This document shows, in pieces, positions 27,401-36,620 of a DNA stretch of 49,471 nt. Position 1 is the stretch's first letter. Every line of letters begins with the position of its first letter. The stretch is from assembly GCA_003539755.1 (NCBI GenBank), contig DPOH01000246.1:1-49471 (forward strand), written 5' to 3'. Made by a program: the position numbers and the translations under genes. Under the pieces are notes generated by a model. That model made no database searches. It was given only the letters and a program-made list of their open reading frames with translations, and was not told where the DNA came from. Origin of the DNA: Clostridium sp. (lineage in GTDB: Bacteria > Bacillota > Clostridia > Clostridiales > Clostridiaceae).

Positions 27401-27548
27401 TGACTTTTATAGTCGCTGCTGCAATTAAATCATCACTACTAGCTGCATATGCTATTTTCATATTATGAAAATAATCAATAGGCAATAATGATATTATACT
27501 TGCAAAAACAACCAGTAATGATACAATTCTTTTTACAATTCTTTTCAT
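24429..27548 (-). CDS. Large choline-binding surface protein with cadherin-like domains
   Basis: 1039 residues. The first 35 form a signal peptide (basic start, SLLVVFASIISLLPI core, AYAAS end). Residues ~40-650 are a beta-rich region I do not recognise. At about 665-880 there are two cadherin-like beta-sandwich domains of the PF12733 kind, each with the S-x-L-x-x-I start and the ending VTAQDGKSTKNYSVRI or VTSEDGKSKTTYTLIV. After an Asp/Tyr/Asn linker, choline-binding repeats (KTYYLDPSTGEMKTGWIYVN) fill ~905-1039. It should be exported and held on wall phosphocholine through its C-terminus. No catalytic motif was seen. GAGGAGGG precedes the ATG. It is transcribed alone. Confidence 0.85.
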   Translation of the reverse strand: MKRIVKRIVSLLVVFASIISLLPIDYFHNMKIAYAASSDDLIAAATIKVSEANNPNEIKPYKDAVDNNIDVYTTDFAPQNGFDIFVNNLTITPDELKEEAKKLANKGFNGNGYSQKTYETEKKIVSQEIKIKYIDGLVADPSELSAGKASIGEIGVTIKDCGSVIGQKRLGKTIVNLPLGVNRIEYEITIKKQKATYDTTTEKVILSDENSDSETFRQEIIINNGKKFVINQIQQLRFYQYIGADGIQELEDEKENNQAPFLYEADAKADNEIPLRYTWEVPDSLQTLTYTMTFGMKINNSSTVKVYKNGTQQTNTEIKNNSIEGSLSKISTSELIVVNINGTGTENGVVGPISKLYSIELRYPPKSPAEDFSMQKAGLTKYQYNDNKDVKAYIGKRFEIEEKKDEERTILEYNGEVRIDPKAGLISFNPTLVAQSGQGIDLTYELALKYTLNGQEYTDPNIELIDNKQFIPFNKGDENTIVLSVYNKGKLACRYNLKVLSPDTATENFNMDLKFDGNDEGDNTFLTAEGACEKNDSNEAKSKQIKFSKDRPNYDLYTKRQGTVDIGLVNVTETNEYLKVYLSDNVNGGNAKEAEESKENTINENSGARNSDLTINFGNAKSMIVQAYYDEVEKYEDENGQTKYKVIKSYPVGRKYTFNIRANIKDNQGNNGVIKSDNANLSSIKIKGETLEALSGKKGFSSENFDYEVKVDKDKKSSLITVIPEDENVKSMIATIQETGEQYELYSGEELELSLNSSGTTTVNIEVTAQDGKSTKNYSVRITNNTKGGNSKLKSITLSTGDYEFDPSQYTTNVYVDQTVNKISVSPIAEDPEAKITVDGQTYISTAISVSLVGSQKKEIEIVVTSEDGKSKTTYTLIVKRVTASSDNNNDYGNRDDSYYDYDNNIWIDNTKYDEWGTTSDGRVVYYDKKGRQVKNTWVQTNSKYYYLNSSGYRATGWKVDTDGKTYYLDPSTGEMKTGWIYVNGSTYYLNPRGIMQKGWLYLNNKWYYFTSNGQMLANTSMYIDGQLYKFAQDGAMYY

Positions 27549-27852
27549 TATTCTTTCCCTCCTCTAATTTGTTTACCTTGTAATATTCCCAAAATTATAA
27601 TTAGTTAGTTAATTGTATATTGAATAAACTTTTAATTATACTACTATGCTTTATATCGATATATTTAACAAATTCTTTAATTTATTACAAAAAAAATATC
27701 ACTGTAGAATTTATCTACAGTGATATTTTTCTTCCCAAAATAAAATATAAAAGACTTTCTGTAATAACATACAACATAATTTTTATTTTTGGGTACCTTT
27801 TTATGATTTTCTCTTAAATTGTGTATTACATTTTGGACAAATAATACTTATT
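27549..27852. other. Intergenic region, promoter and terminator only
   Basis: Contains the upstream region of the 1039-residue protein gene (AT-rich, no well-spaced promoter identified) and the terminator of the autolysin gene at 27690-27730. A 65-codon open frame on the plus strand runs through that terminator and has no ribosome site, so it is not called. Confidence 0.6.
27690..27730 (-). terminator. Terminator of the first autolysin gene
   Basis: AAAAATATCACTGTAGA and TCTACAGTGATATTTTT form a perfect 17-bp stem with a 5-base loop, ending in T residues on either strand. Confidence 0.9.
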
Positions 27853-30093
27853 TTACAAATTTTTTGAAATTGCTTCAGCTATACCATCTGCTAATAAATT
27901 CTGATAAGCTGAATTTGCACACTTAACTGCTTCATCTGCATTTGATATAAATCCTAATTCAACTAATACTGATGGCATTTTTGTATTTCTGCATACAAAT
28001 AAACTTGCATCCTTAGCACCTCTATTATATGCTCCAGTTTTATTAACTATTGAATTATTGATATTTGTTGCAAAACTTCTGCTTTTAGATACTTTCGTAG
28101 CATCATATGAACCACCAAATTTTGAATCTTGAGCTCTTGAACTATAGTAAGTTTCAACTCCATTTGCTGATTGTGCATCAGCTGAATTATGATGTAAACT
28201 TACAAAGAAATCTGCATTTAAATCATTTGCCAAATTAACTCTATTAGTTAAACTTTGTGTTACAGGTAAAGTTTCTCTATTTGATTCTGTTCTTGTAAGA
28301 ACTACTTTATATCCTTTTGCCTCAAGTTTTGTCTTTAATTTTAATGCAGTCTGCATATTTAAATCTCTTTCAGAATATGTTATTCCATTATGAGTTGAAT
28401 ATGCTCCATCATCACCACCAAAATTATGACCTGGATCAATTACTATAAGTTTTGAAGTATTTGTATTTACATTTACTTTATCACCCATAACTCCATCTGG
28501 ACCTATTTGCCAGCCTTCTATAACTGTATTTACTGCCATTTTACCTGATGAAGGGTCCATATAGTACCATTTACCACTAATTTTAGTCCAACCTGTAGCC
28601 ATATCTCCAGAACTATAGTAGTAATAATAACCTTTATCTCTTTCAAGCCATCCTGTTACCATTTTACCTGATGCTGGATCCATGTAATACCACTTGCTGT
28701 ATGGTTTTATCCATCCTGTAAGCATAGCACCACTACTTGCGCTGAAGTAATACCATTGACCACCAATTACATTCCATCCTGTAACCATTTCTCCAGATCC
28801 ATAGAAGTAGTACCATTCTCCACCTTTTGCAAGCCAGTATGTTGCCATCACTCCATTATCATATAGGTAATACCATTTACCATTTGGATTTATCCATCCT
28901 GTAAGCATAGCACCACTAGTATTGAAATAATACCATTTACCACTTACTTCTACCCATCCAGTTCTCATAGCACCTGAATCATCAAAGAAATATGTACTTC
29001 CATTTATACGGTAAAATCCAGTAACCATACTTCCATCACCTTGGAAATAGAACCATTTTCCACTGTATGGAGATTTAAGCCAACCAGTTTTCATATCACC
29101 GTTGCTTAAGTCCATATAATACCACTTACCACCAAGTTGAGTCCATCCTTTTGCCATCTCTCCATTACTATACATATAGTACCAGTAATTATTAGGATTG
29201 ATCCATCCTGTAGCTTTGCTTCCATCTGATTTGTAATAATACCAATTTGAAGATTCATACTTCCATCCAATTGTAGATGAAATATTCTTTTCACTTACTG
29301 TTGGAACCTTCATTGGCTCTGCAACAGATGGTCCTGCTGGTGCTGGAGTATCCTCTGGTTTAACAACAACCACCTCAGAATTATTACTTGAACCTGAACT
29401 ACTTCCCGAATTAGAATTGTTTCCTAAATTGTTATTAGATCCATTATTATCAGTAGGTTCTTTTTTATCTTCATCATTTGTAGTATTATCTACAATTCCT
29501 GCTGATATTAATAAATCATTATACAACTTATTAACCTCTTCTCCGTATGTTATGCTTGGAGCCCACTTTCCACCAAGTGAATTAACAGTTGTTGCCTTTC
29601 CTTTAACTGTTACAAAATGCCTTGGATCATATGTATTGCTCTTAGGATAACCTGATGCACCTGCATAAAGTGCTAAATGATCTAAATGAGCTTGAACACC
29701 TTCATCCCATGACTTAAATCTTTGATGAGCATTAGGATCGTAGTCTCCGCCACCTGCACTTGTTTTTAGTCCACATGGATTGTGATAACTTTCATCTAAA
29801 ACTCCACCAAACTTTCCATATCCAGTTTCTTTAGCAGCTTGCACATAAGCAATTCCTGGATTTACATTACCGCACTTTTCTGCATATTTCCAATATAAAT
29901 CTGCCAAACTAATAAAGGTATCTGTTGCACCTTTTGATTTTGCCCATTCTTTTGCCTGTTTAGCAGTAACCTTTGTATCTGATATTATGTTAATATCTCT
30001 TAACGTATCAGCCTGTACCCTTATAGACGGCAAAAAGGTTAATATCATGGCAAACGCAAGAAAAAATGCTGCAATTCTCCTTCTTGTATTCAA
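27853..30093 (-). CDS. Bifunctional autolysin: glucosaminidase, choline-binding repeats, amidase
   Basis: 746 residues in the order signal peptide (1-28), glucosaminidase-like domain (~35-200), Ser/Asn/Pro linker, choline-binding repeats (~275-545), Amidase_3 domain (~550-746). In the first domain AAKETGYGKFGG supplies the likely catalytic Glu. In the last, the zinc ligands of N-acetylmuramoyl-L-alanine amidases are visible in IDPGHNFGGDDGA (His), TYSERDLN (Glu) and VSLHHNSAD (His), with the catalytic Glu in VELGFISN. It should cut both glycan strands and stem peptides of peptidoglycan. The start is TTG, with GGGGG about 10 bases upstream. It is paralogous to the next upstream gene. The wall-binding block sits between two catalytic domains rather than at an end. 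Confidence 0.93.
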   Translation of the reverse strand: MNTRRRIAAFFLAFAMILTFLPSIRVQADTLRDINIISDTKVTAKQAKEWAKSKGATDTFISLADLYWKYAEKCGNVNPGIAYVQAAKETGYGKFGGVLDESYHNPCGLKTSAGGGDYDPNAHQRFKSWDEGVQAHLDHLALYAGASGYPKSNTYDPRHFVTVKGKATTVNSLGGKWAPSITYGEEVNKLYNDLLISAGIVDNTTNDEDKKEPTDNNGSNNNLGNNSNSGSSSGSSNNSEVVVVKPEDTPAPAGPSVAEPMKVPTVSEKNISSTIGWKYESSNWYYYKSDGSKATGWINPNNYWYYMYSNGEMAKGWTQLGGKWYYMDLSNGDMKTGWLKSPYSGKWFYFQGDGSMVTGFYRINGSTYFFDDSGAMRTGWVEVSGKWYYFNTSGAMLTGWINPNGKWYYLYDNGVMATYWLAKGGEWYYFYGSGEMVTGWNVIGGQWYYFSASSGAMLTGWIKPYSKWYYMDPASGKMVTGWLERDKGYYYYYSSGDMATGWTKISGKWYYMDPSSGKMAVNTVIEGWQIGPDGVMGDKVNVNTNTSKLIVIDPGHNFGGDDGAYSTHNGITYSERDLNMQTALKLKTKLEAKGYKVVLTRTESNRETLPVTQSLTNRVNLANDLNADFFVSLHHNSADAQSANGVETYYSSRAQDSKFGGSYDATKVSKSRSFATNINNSIVNKTGAYNRGAKDASLFVCRNTKMPSVLVELGFISNADEAVKCANSAYQNLLADGIAEAISKNL

Positions 30094-30540
30094 ACCAATT
30101 TTCCCCCGTTCCCTGTTTCTATATTACTAAACATAAATTTATAAGTAGCAAAATAAAATTACTTAAAAAAATATGAATTATTTGACTAATTTCAAAATTA
30201 TATTTTCTAACTAATTTAAATTTTCCATAATTATTTTATGTTTTCATAATACTATACAAGTATATCATCTATTTTGGGTACTTTATATGATAAATTTTAC
30301 TTTTTTCTTAATTTTTTTTCTAAAAATTATACCTATACTTTATTATTATGTAAAAATATACATATTTTATATTTAATACATTGAGATGTATGTTATATTT
30401 TTCTAATAAACTTAACATATTACAAAAATGCAGCTATACAAATTATAAAGTTACAAACTTACTTAATTCATATAACTGCATTTAAATTTAATATATTATT
30501 TACTATTTACCTTTCAATAATTCATATTGAAAATAAATTA
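30094..30540. other. Intergenic region between the two autolysin genes
   Basis: Very AT-rich. It holds the upstream region of the 746-residue autolysin and the terminator of the second autolysin (30426-30483). No small gene or RNA was recognised. Confidence 0.6.
30426..30483 (-). terminator. Terminator of the second autolysin gene
   Basis: AAATGCAG-c-TATA and TATA-a-CTGCATTT pair around a long AT-rich loop; the minus strand continues with TTTTTG. It lies about 58 bases past the stop codon. Confidence 0.72.
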
Positions 30541-32805
30541 TTAAAAGTTAGACTCTATAACTTCAGCAATTGCTTCTGCAACTTTCTGCTGACTTGCTGG
30601 ATCTGCACATCTCTTAGCTTCTTCTTTATTAGTAATAAATCCTGTTTCAACTAAGACTGCTGGCATCTTTACATTTCTACATACATAAAGATTTTGATCT
30701 TTTTCGCCTCTGTTTACTAAGTTTAATTTATTGGCAATATTATTGTTAATTGATGTTGCAAGGCGTTTACTAGTTGCAATTCTTAAACTATCATATTTTC
30801 CACCAAATGCACTATCTTGAGATCTATCACTATAAAGTGTCTCTATACCTTGAGCTGTTTCTCCAGCTGAATTATGATGGATACTTATAAATAAAACTGC
30901 ATCTGAATTATTTGCTTTATTAACTCTATAAGAAAGACTTTCAACTAATGATGAGAATGAAGGCCTTTCACCTAATTCTCTCGTCATAATAACATTATAT
31001 CCTCTATTTTGAAGTTCTTTCTTTAGCTTATCAGCCACTTGCATATTTAAATCACTTTCACTGTATTTAATTCCATCTAATATAGTTTCTGAACCATAAT
31101 CCTTTCCATAATCATGTCCCGCATCAACATAAATTGTTTTACCATTTCCTGTTGAAGGTTTAAGTGGTGTACTTGGACCTTGACTTGGCTTCTGATTTTG
31201 GTTTGCACTATTACTTCCATTGGAACTTGATACTTTAGATCCTCTCTTACCATTTGATCCTATTTTATATCCATCAATTGTCGTATTAGTAAGCATTCTA
31301 CCTGTAGATGTATCAAGATAATACATATCTCCATTAGATGTTACCCAACCAGTTGCCATAGCTCCACTTGAATTTAGGAAATACCACGAACTGCCTAATT
31401 TAATCCATCCTTTTGCCATAGCTCCATTATCATATAAATAATATGAAGTACCTCTATCATTTATCCATCCAGTTGCCATTTCTCCACTATTATTAAAATA
31501 GTACCAGTTGTTATTGATAGACTTCCATCCTTTTTCCATAGCTCCACTACTATTGAAAGAGTACGTATTTCCATTAATTTTATTAAGGCCAGTTACCATA
31601 CTTCCATCACCTTGTAGATAGTACCATGTATTATTTTCTTTATACCATCCTAAAGTAACTTGACCATTACTTTGCATGTAATACCATTTGTCATTTATCT
31701 TTTTCCAGCCTCTAGTTGTATTCATTGCTCCAGATGATTCTAGATAATAAAGATGGCTTCCATCATTCTTAATACCTGTTTCCATAACACCAGTATTTAC
31801 ATTCATGAAATACCATTTACCACCAACAAGTTCCCATCCTTTGGCCATTGCGCCTGAAGATTTTAGATAGTACCAGTCATTATTAGATTTAAGCCATCCA
31901 GTCTTCATTGCACCAGTTTCACTATCTAAGTAATACCAGTTTGAATCAGGTTTTATCCAACCTACTGCCTTTATTCCATCATCCTTATAGTAATACCATT
32001 TTCCATCTTCTAATTTCCAACCCTTTGATGAAGTAATTAATACTTTATCATCTGCTTCAGACTTATCAGCTTCAGGTTTTACTTCTCCTAAAACTGAGTT
32101 TACATTTAAATCTTGTGGTTTTTTTTCTACTGAACCTGGATTTGGTTCTTCGTTTGATGAACTATCAGAATCGCTAACATTTGAATTATTATTTGAAGTA
32201 CTATATTCTACTCCAGCATAATCCATAAGATTCATATATAGTTTTCCTACCTCTTCACCATATGTGCTACTTGGTGCCCATCTAGTGCTTAGTTCATTTG
32301 TTGTAGTTGCTTTTCCCTTGATTGTTACAAAGTGTCTTGGGTCATATGTATTATCCTTTGGATATCCTTTCGCACCTGCATATAATGCTAAATGATCCAT
32401 ATGTGCTTGTATACCTTCACTCCATGAATCAAACTTTTGATGCGCATTCTTATCATAATCGCCTCCACCAGCACTTGTCTTTAATCCACATGGATTGTGA
32501 TAACTCTCATCCAATACCCCACCGAATTTTCCATAACCAGTTTCTTTAGCAGCCTGTACATATGCAATTGCAGGATTTACATCTCCACACTCATCTGAAT
32601 ATTTCCAGTAAAGCTCTGCTAAATTTGCAAAAGTATCAGTTGCACCTTTTGACTTAGCCCAATTCTTAGCCTGCTTTGCAGTCACTTTTGTACTCGATAT
32701 AATATCAAAATCAGTAGTAGCTGCCTGTACACCCTTAATCGGAACAAAACTTACAATCATAGCTAACATAACTATAAATGTAATAAGTTTCTTTTTAATA
32801 TTCAA
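30541..32805 (-). CDS. Bifunctional autolysin, paralogue of the neighbouring gene
   Basis: About 754 residues with the same order of domains: signal peptide, glucosaminidase-like domain (AAKETGYGKFGG), choline-binding repeats in the middle, and C-terminal Amidase_3. The amidase carries VDAGHDYGKDYGS, KYSESDLN, ISIHHNSAG and VETGFITN, giving the His-Glu-His zinc ligands and catalytic Glu. The start is TTG 32805, because GGAGG lies 6 bases before it and the signal peptide begins there (NIKKKLITFIVMLAMIVSF). A longer frame adds 63 residues without a ribosome site. Compared with its neighbour the catalytic domains are close, while the repeat block and linkers differ more, suggesting an old tandem duplication. 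Confidence 0.92.
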   Translation of the reverse strand: MNIKKKLITFIVMLAMIVSFVPIKGVQAATTDFDIISSTKVTAKQAKNWAKSKGATDTFANLAELYWKYSDECGDVNPAIAYVQAAKETGYGKFGGVLDESYHNPCGLKTSAGGGDYDKNAHQKFDSWSEGIQAHMDHLALYAGAKGYPKDNTYDPRHFVTIKGKATTTNELSTRWAPSSTYGEEVGKLYMNLMDYAGVEYSTSNNNSNVSDSDSSSNEEPNPGSVEKKPQDLNVNSVLGEVKPEADKSEADDKVLITSSKGWKLEDGKWYYYKDDGIKAVGWIKPDSNWYYLDSETGAMKTGWLKSNNDWYYLKSSGAMAKGWELVGGKWYFMNVNTGVMETGIKNDGSHLYYLESSGAMNTTRGWKKINDKWYYMQSNGQVTLGWYKENNTWYYLQGDGSMVTGLNKINGNTYSFNSSGAMEKGWKSINNNWYYFNNSGEMATGWINDRGTSYYLYDNGAMAKGWIKLGSSWYFLNSSGAMATGWVTSNGDMYYLDTSTGRMLTNTTIDGYKIGSNGKRGSKVSSSNGSNSANQNQKPSQGPSTPLKPSTGNGKTIYVDAGHDYGKDYGSETILDGIKYSESDLNMQVADKLKKELQNRGYNVIMTRELGERPSFSSLVESLSYRVNKANNSDAVLFISIHHNSAGETAQGIETLYSDRSQDSAFGGKYDSLRIATSKRLATSINNNIANKLNLVNRGEKDQNLYVCRNVKMPAVLVETGFITNKEEAKRCADPASQQKVAEAIAEVIESNF

Positions 32806-33201
32806 AACTTTCCTCCACCTCCTACCCATCATTTTACCAAAGTAACAAATATTTTTAAAGTCATTAAATACCTTTTTATATATTATTTTTTCATTAATTA
32901 TAATTGTGGCAATATAACCCTTAATAATGAAATATATACAATAATTTTCTCTCATTTCTATAATAATTATTATCAATACAAGTAATCCCAACAATTCACA
33001 AGTAATATTAAAGTCTCTATTACTATATAAATCTATAAAATTTTTATTTTTAAGTATTCAAATATAAATTGGAGGTAAAAACTTCATTCCTAAATATATT
33101 ATAATTAAAAGCATATGTATCTGTTATTATTAAATGTTTTTAATATTAGCTGTGTTAGACAATACAGTTGATATATATCTAAAAAAGAATTAAATTTATT
33201 T
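32806..33201. other. Intergenic region, no gene seen
   Basis: AT-rich upstream region of the second autolysin gene. Near 33150-33167 is CTGTGTTAGACAATACAG, an interrupted palindrome close to the end of the transposase-like gene; it may be an old element end, but no matching copy was found on the other side. Confidence 0.4.
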
Positions 33202-34308
33202 TTAATAGTTATATATCAACTTAGATTCAAAAATATCAATATTAAAAATATCTATTTTCCTTATAAATTTACTTTTAGTTATTAATTTTTTGAATATTAT
33301 AATATAGTTTTTTAATTCACTATTACTATTTTCTATAGATAAATTTTTATCATCACAGTCTAAGTATCCCGAATATTTACTTCCACTCATATATTCATAA
33401 TTATTCAAATAATCTGAGTTATTTATATTATTCTTTTGAACTATTAAGTTAAAATACTGCTGTAAGTACTTAGTTGAAACACCTCTATAACACTCCAACC
33501 AACAATTAATGTTACGGTTTAAATTTTTTATTAATTTATCACTATGCAAATTATCTTTAACTAAAGGATATATATTATTTTTCCTATACTCTTTCATATT
33601 TGTATAACCACTTTTTATCTTTATAGCTTCTGGCAATTTATTGTTATGCTTTACAGCAATTTTTATTATATTGTTTGACTTATAAGATTTTATGTATGTC
33701 TTACTTGTTATTCTGGCCCCTACTTTACTTTTATAGTGCTCCTCTTTTTCTATAGTACGTTTGCTATAAGGCCATTTTAAAATTCTATTAGGCACTAAGA
33801 TCATCTCATTTTCGCTGCTTCTAACCCCTATAATTTCAATATTATCTGCATCTAAAAACCTAAATAATCTTTTACTTCCATTTATATAATTAGGTTTATT
33901 TTTCTTGTAATTCCCTTTATTATTAGCTCCTATACGTGTTGCTTCCATATGTACATAACCTTTAAATTTATGTATTTTATCTATCTCACTTAGTGCATAT
34001 AATAACTTGTGCCTCCAAGTAAATGCTGTATCTACGCTTATTTTTAGATATCTAGCACACGCTCTTAATGATACTTGATCAAATGTCATCTCTATAAATT
34101 TTAACCACACTTTAAAATCCTTTTTTGAATACATACATAATGAGTCTGTTACTTTAGAAAATGTATGATTACATTCTTTGCATTTATACCTTTGTATACC
34201 ATTAAAAAATCCATATTTAATAAAATGCTTTGCTTTACATTTTGGACACTCAGTAATATTTTTTTTATTAAATAATTCTCTCTTCATTAATGAAACTTTA
34301 TACTTCAT
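33202..34308 (-). pseudogene. Degenerate IS1595-like transposase, possibly domesticated
   Basis: About 368 residues, uninterrupted. The N-terminus has a zinc ribbon, CPKCKAKHFIKYGF then YKCKECNHTF, followed by an HTH-like region (SLRACARYLKISVDTAFTWR) as in IS1595/ISXO2 transposases. The segment GYVHMEATRIGANNKGNYKK stands where active enzymes have an acidic pair (typically VEADETY), and the Asp appears changed. The C-terminal ECYRGVSTKYLQQYFN matches the usual RGVSTKYLQNYL end. ATG 34308 has GTGGGAG upstream. No terminal inverted repeats were found by eye. An intact frame with an altered active site suggests either recent inactivation or reuse as a DNA-binding protein; hence the pseudogene label is tentative. 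Confidence 0.6.
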
Positions 34309-34460
34309 AATAATAACTCCCACTTAAAAAATATTATTATGATTCTTAACTTTTATAAGATATTTTATACATTAATTTCATTTAAATTTATACTTAACTG
34401 AAATATCACAACATCATAAAAACAATTTATTTGCCACATATCTTCAACAACAATTTCTCA

Positions 34461-34506
34461 TAATAGTTACATATACTTATTAATAATAGTTAAATATACT
34501 TATTAT
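34461..34506. repeat. Two tandem copies of a 23-base unit
   Basis: TAATAGTTACATATACTTAT begins at 34461 and TAATAGTTAAATATACTTAT at 34484, a period of 23 bases with one difference. No function is apparent. Confidence 0.6.
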
Positions 34507-34869
34507 TGGTTCAAAGTCATAAACTTGTAAACTTCAAAAAACTCTTCTAATCATATACTCATAAAAATATACTTATAAAAATTCATTTTTAAAACATTTA
34601 TGGTTTTTCAAAATTTGTTCCACAAAGTACTTCACTACATAAATATTAAACTTATAATATCTTATAAATTAGCAAAATATATTTATAGCCAAAACCTATA
34701 CCATCATTTTCATCTAAGTATTTTATATAATATTACTTATAGATATTTCAAAATTTACACCGCCTATATTTACCACTATTTTTTCATAACAGATACTTAA
34801 GCATAAAATATATGTATGTTTCCCCTGTATATAATTATTTGCAAACTTACTTCTATCATAATAAATAAA

Positions 34870-34920
34870 AAAATAGCAGCAAAGTTTGATTAATTTAAAT
34901 CAATACCCTACTGCTATTTT
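34870..34920 (-). terminator. Terminator of prfC
   Basis: AAAATAGCAG and CTGCTATTTT pair at the base; an inner TTGATT/AATCAA stem extends the structure. The minus strand continues with T residues. It lies about 110 bases after the prfC stop. Confidence 0.75.
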
Positions 34921-35027
34921 ACAAATCACTTATAGTCAACTCAGATAATATTAATTGTTATTTATCACTAAATTTTCATTAGAAATAATTTATTCAATGT
35001 TTCTGTTGTTCAATTCTATAAAATATA

Positions 35028-36620
35028 CTAGTCATTCTTACCTACAGCTGATAATACTAAGCCATCATTATGTTCTAGAGCCCAGTTAATACCCCAGTCA
35101 TTTTGGAATATAAGAAGATTTCTATCTTTCATATCTTTAACTTTCTTAGTATCAGAAGTTAAGTTTAATCTATCCATATCAATGCTTTGATCTTCTATCC
35201 ATCTTACATATCTGTAGTCTAATCTATCCATTTTAATTTCAACATTGTATTCGCTCTTTAATCTATATTCAAGAACTTCAAATTGAAGTACACCTACAAC
35301 TCCAACTATTATTTCTTCCATACCTATATGAATTTCTTTAAATACTTGGATAGCTCCTTCTTGAGCAATTTGTGTACATCCTTTTATAAATTGTTTTCTC
35401 TTCATTGTATCTACAGGACGAACTCTTGCAAAATGTTCTGGTGCGAAAGTTGGAATACCTTCAAATTTAAATTTCTTTGATGGTGAACATAATGTATCTC
35501 CAATTGAGAATATACCTGGATCAAATACACCAATTATATCTCCTGCATATGCCTCTTCAACAATTTCTCTGTTTTCTGCCATGAATTGTTGTGGTTGAGC
35601 AAGTTTAATCTTCTTGCCACCTTGCATATGATATACATCTTCACCTTTTTCAAATTTACCTGAACATATTCTCATGAATGCAATTCTATCTCTGTGAGCT
35701 TTATTCATATTTGCTTGAATCTTAAATACAAATGCAGAGAACTTATCTTCAAATGGATCTATATCTCCAATATCTGAATGTCTTGCAAGTGGTGATGTAG
35801 TCATTTCAAGGAAATGTTCAAGGAATGGTTCAACACCAAAGTTTGTTAAAGCTGATCCAAAGAATACAGGTGTTAATTGACCATTTCTTACAGCTTCAAT
35901 ATCTAGTTCATCTCCAGCAATATCTAAAAGTTCAATATCTTCCATTAATTTATCATGAAGAGCATCACCTAATATTTCTCTGAATTTAGGATCATTTACA
36001 TCTCCTTCAATAGCATTTACTTCATTTTGACCATGGTTACCACCATTAAATGCTATTATTCTCTTATTATCTCTTTCATAAACTCCTTTAAAGTCCTTAC
36101 CAGAACCAATTGGCCAGTTCATAGCATATGTCTTTATTCCAAGTTCATTTTCAATATCATCAAGTAATTCAAATGGGTCCTTTGCTTCTCTATCCATCTT
36201 ATTTATAAATGTGAATATTGGCATTTCTCTAAGTGATGCAACTTGGAATAGTTTTCTTGTTTGATCTTCTATACCCTTAGCTGCATCAACAACCATAACA
36301 GCTGAGTCAGCAGCCATTAAAGTTCTATATGTATCTTCTGAGAAGTCTTGGTGTCCAGGAGTATCAAGGATATTTATACAATGTCCACCATAGTTAAATT
36401 GCATTACAGATGAAGTAACTGAGATACCTCTTTGCTTTTCTATTTCCATCCAGTCAGAAACAGCATGCTTAGATGCTTTTCTAGCCTTAACAGAACCTGC
36501 AAGTCTTATAGCGCCTCCATATAATAGGAACTTTTCAGTTAATGTTGTTTTACCAGCATCGGGATGGGATATAATTGCAAAGGTTCTTCTCTTTTCAATT
36601 TCTTTTATATAATCAGCCAA
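35028..36620 (-). CDS. prfC: Peptide chain release factor 3
   Basis: About 530 residues, a normal length for RF3, a GTPase that recycles RF1/RF2 from the ribosome. GTP-binding motifs are complete: ISHPDAGKTTLTEK (G1), RGISVTSSVM (G2), DTPGHQDFSEDT (G3), INKMD (G4). The C-terminal domain with RVRPVDTMKRKQF and GVVGVLQFEVLEYRLKSEY is typical. The start is best placed at TTG 36620, giving MADYIKEIEKRRTFAI as in other RF3 proteins, with GGAGG 8 bases before it. The longer frame opens with an ATG that overlaps the ribosome site. It is a housekeeping gene standing alone amid surface-protein genes. Confidence 0.95.
   Translation of the reverse strand: MADYIKEIEKRRTFAIISHPDAGKTTLTEKFLLYGGAIRLAGSVKARKASKHAVSDWMEIEKQRGISVTSSVMQFNYGGHCINILDTPGHQDFSEDTYRTLMAADSAVMVVDAAKGIEDQTRKLFQVASLREMPIFTFINKMDREAKDPFELLDDIENELGIKTYAMNWPIGSGKDFKGVYERDNKRIIAFNGGNHGQNEVNAIEGDVNDPKFREILGDALHDKLMEDIELLDIAGDELDIEAVRNGQLTPVFFGSALTNFGVEPFLEHFLEMTTSPLARHSDIGDIDPFEDKFSAFVFKIQANMNKAHRDRIAFMRICSGKFEKGEDVYHMQGGKKIKLAQPQQFMAENREIVEEAYAGDIIGVFDPGIFSIGDTLCSPSKKFKFEGIPTFAPEHFARVRPVDTMKRKQFIKGCTQIAQEGAIQVFKEIHIGMEEIIVGVVGVLQFEVLEYRLKSEYNVEIKMDRLDYRYVRWIEDQSIDMDRLNLTSDTKKVKDMKDRNLLIFQNDWGINWALEHNDGLVLSAVGKND

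Larger units (their letters stand above)
34309..35027. other. Long AT-rich intergenic stretch
   Basis: About 700 bases without a supported gene. It contains a 23-base tandem repeat at 34461-34506, and the prfC terminator near 34870-34920. A 66-codon plus-strand frame (34600-34800) lacks a ribosome site and any recognisable pattern. The stretch may be remains of the mobile element that carried the transposase-like gene. Confidence 0.5.

Noticed and set aside
27620..27817. Short hydrophobic plus-strand frame of 65 codons
   Set aside because: It contains the strong terminator at 27690-27730 and lacks a ribosome site.
27781..30300. Similar TTTTGGGTAC-type motifs at about 27787 and 30272 flanking the first autolysin gene
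   Set aside because: The match is short, AT-rich and gapped; it does not recur at the second autolysin gene, so duplication endpoints or operators are not supported.
33150..33167. CTGTGTTAGACAATACAG as an insertion-sequence end
   Set aside because: No inverted partner was found on the other side of the transposase-like gene (34309-34600), so element boundaries are not called.
34600..34800. 66-codon plus-strand frame in the gap before prfC
   Set aside because: No ribosome site, no recognisable pattern, and typical of AT-rich intergenic DNA.
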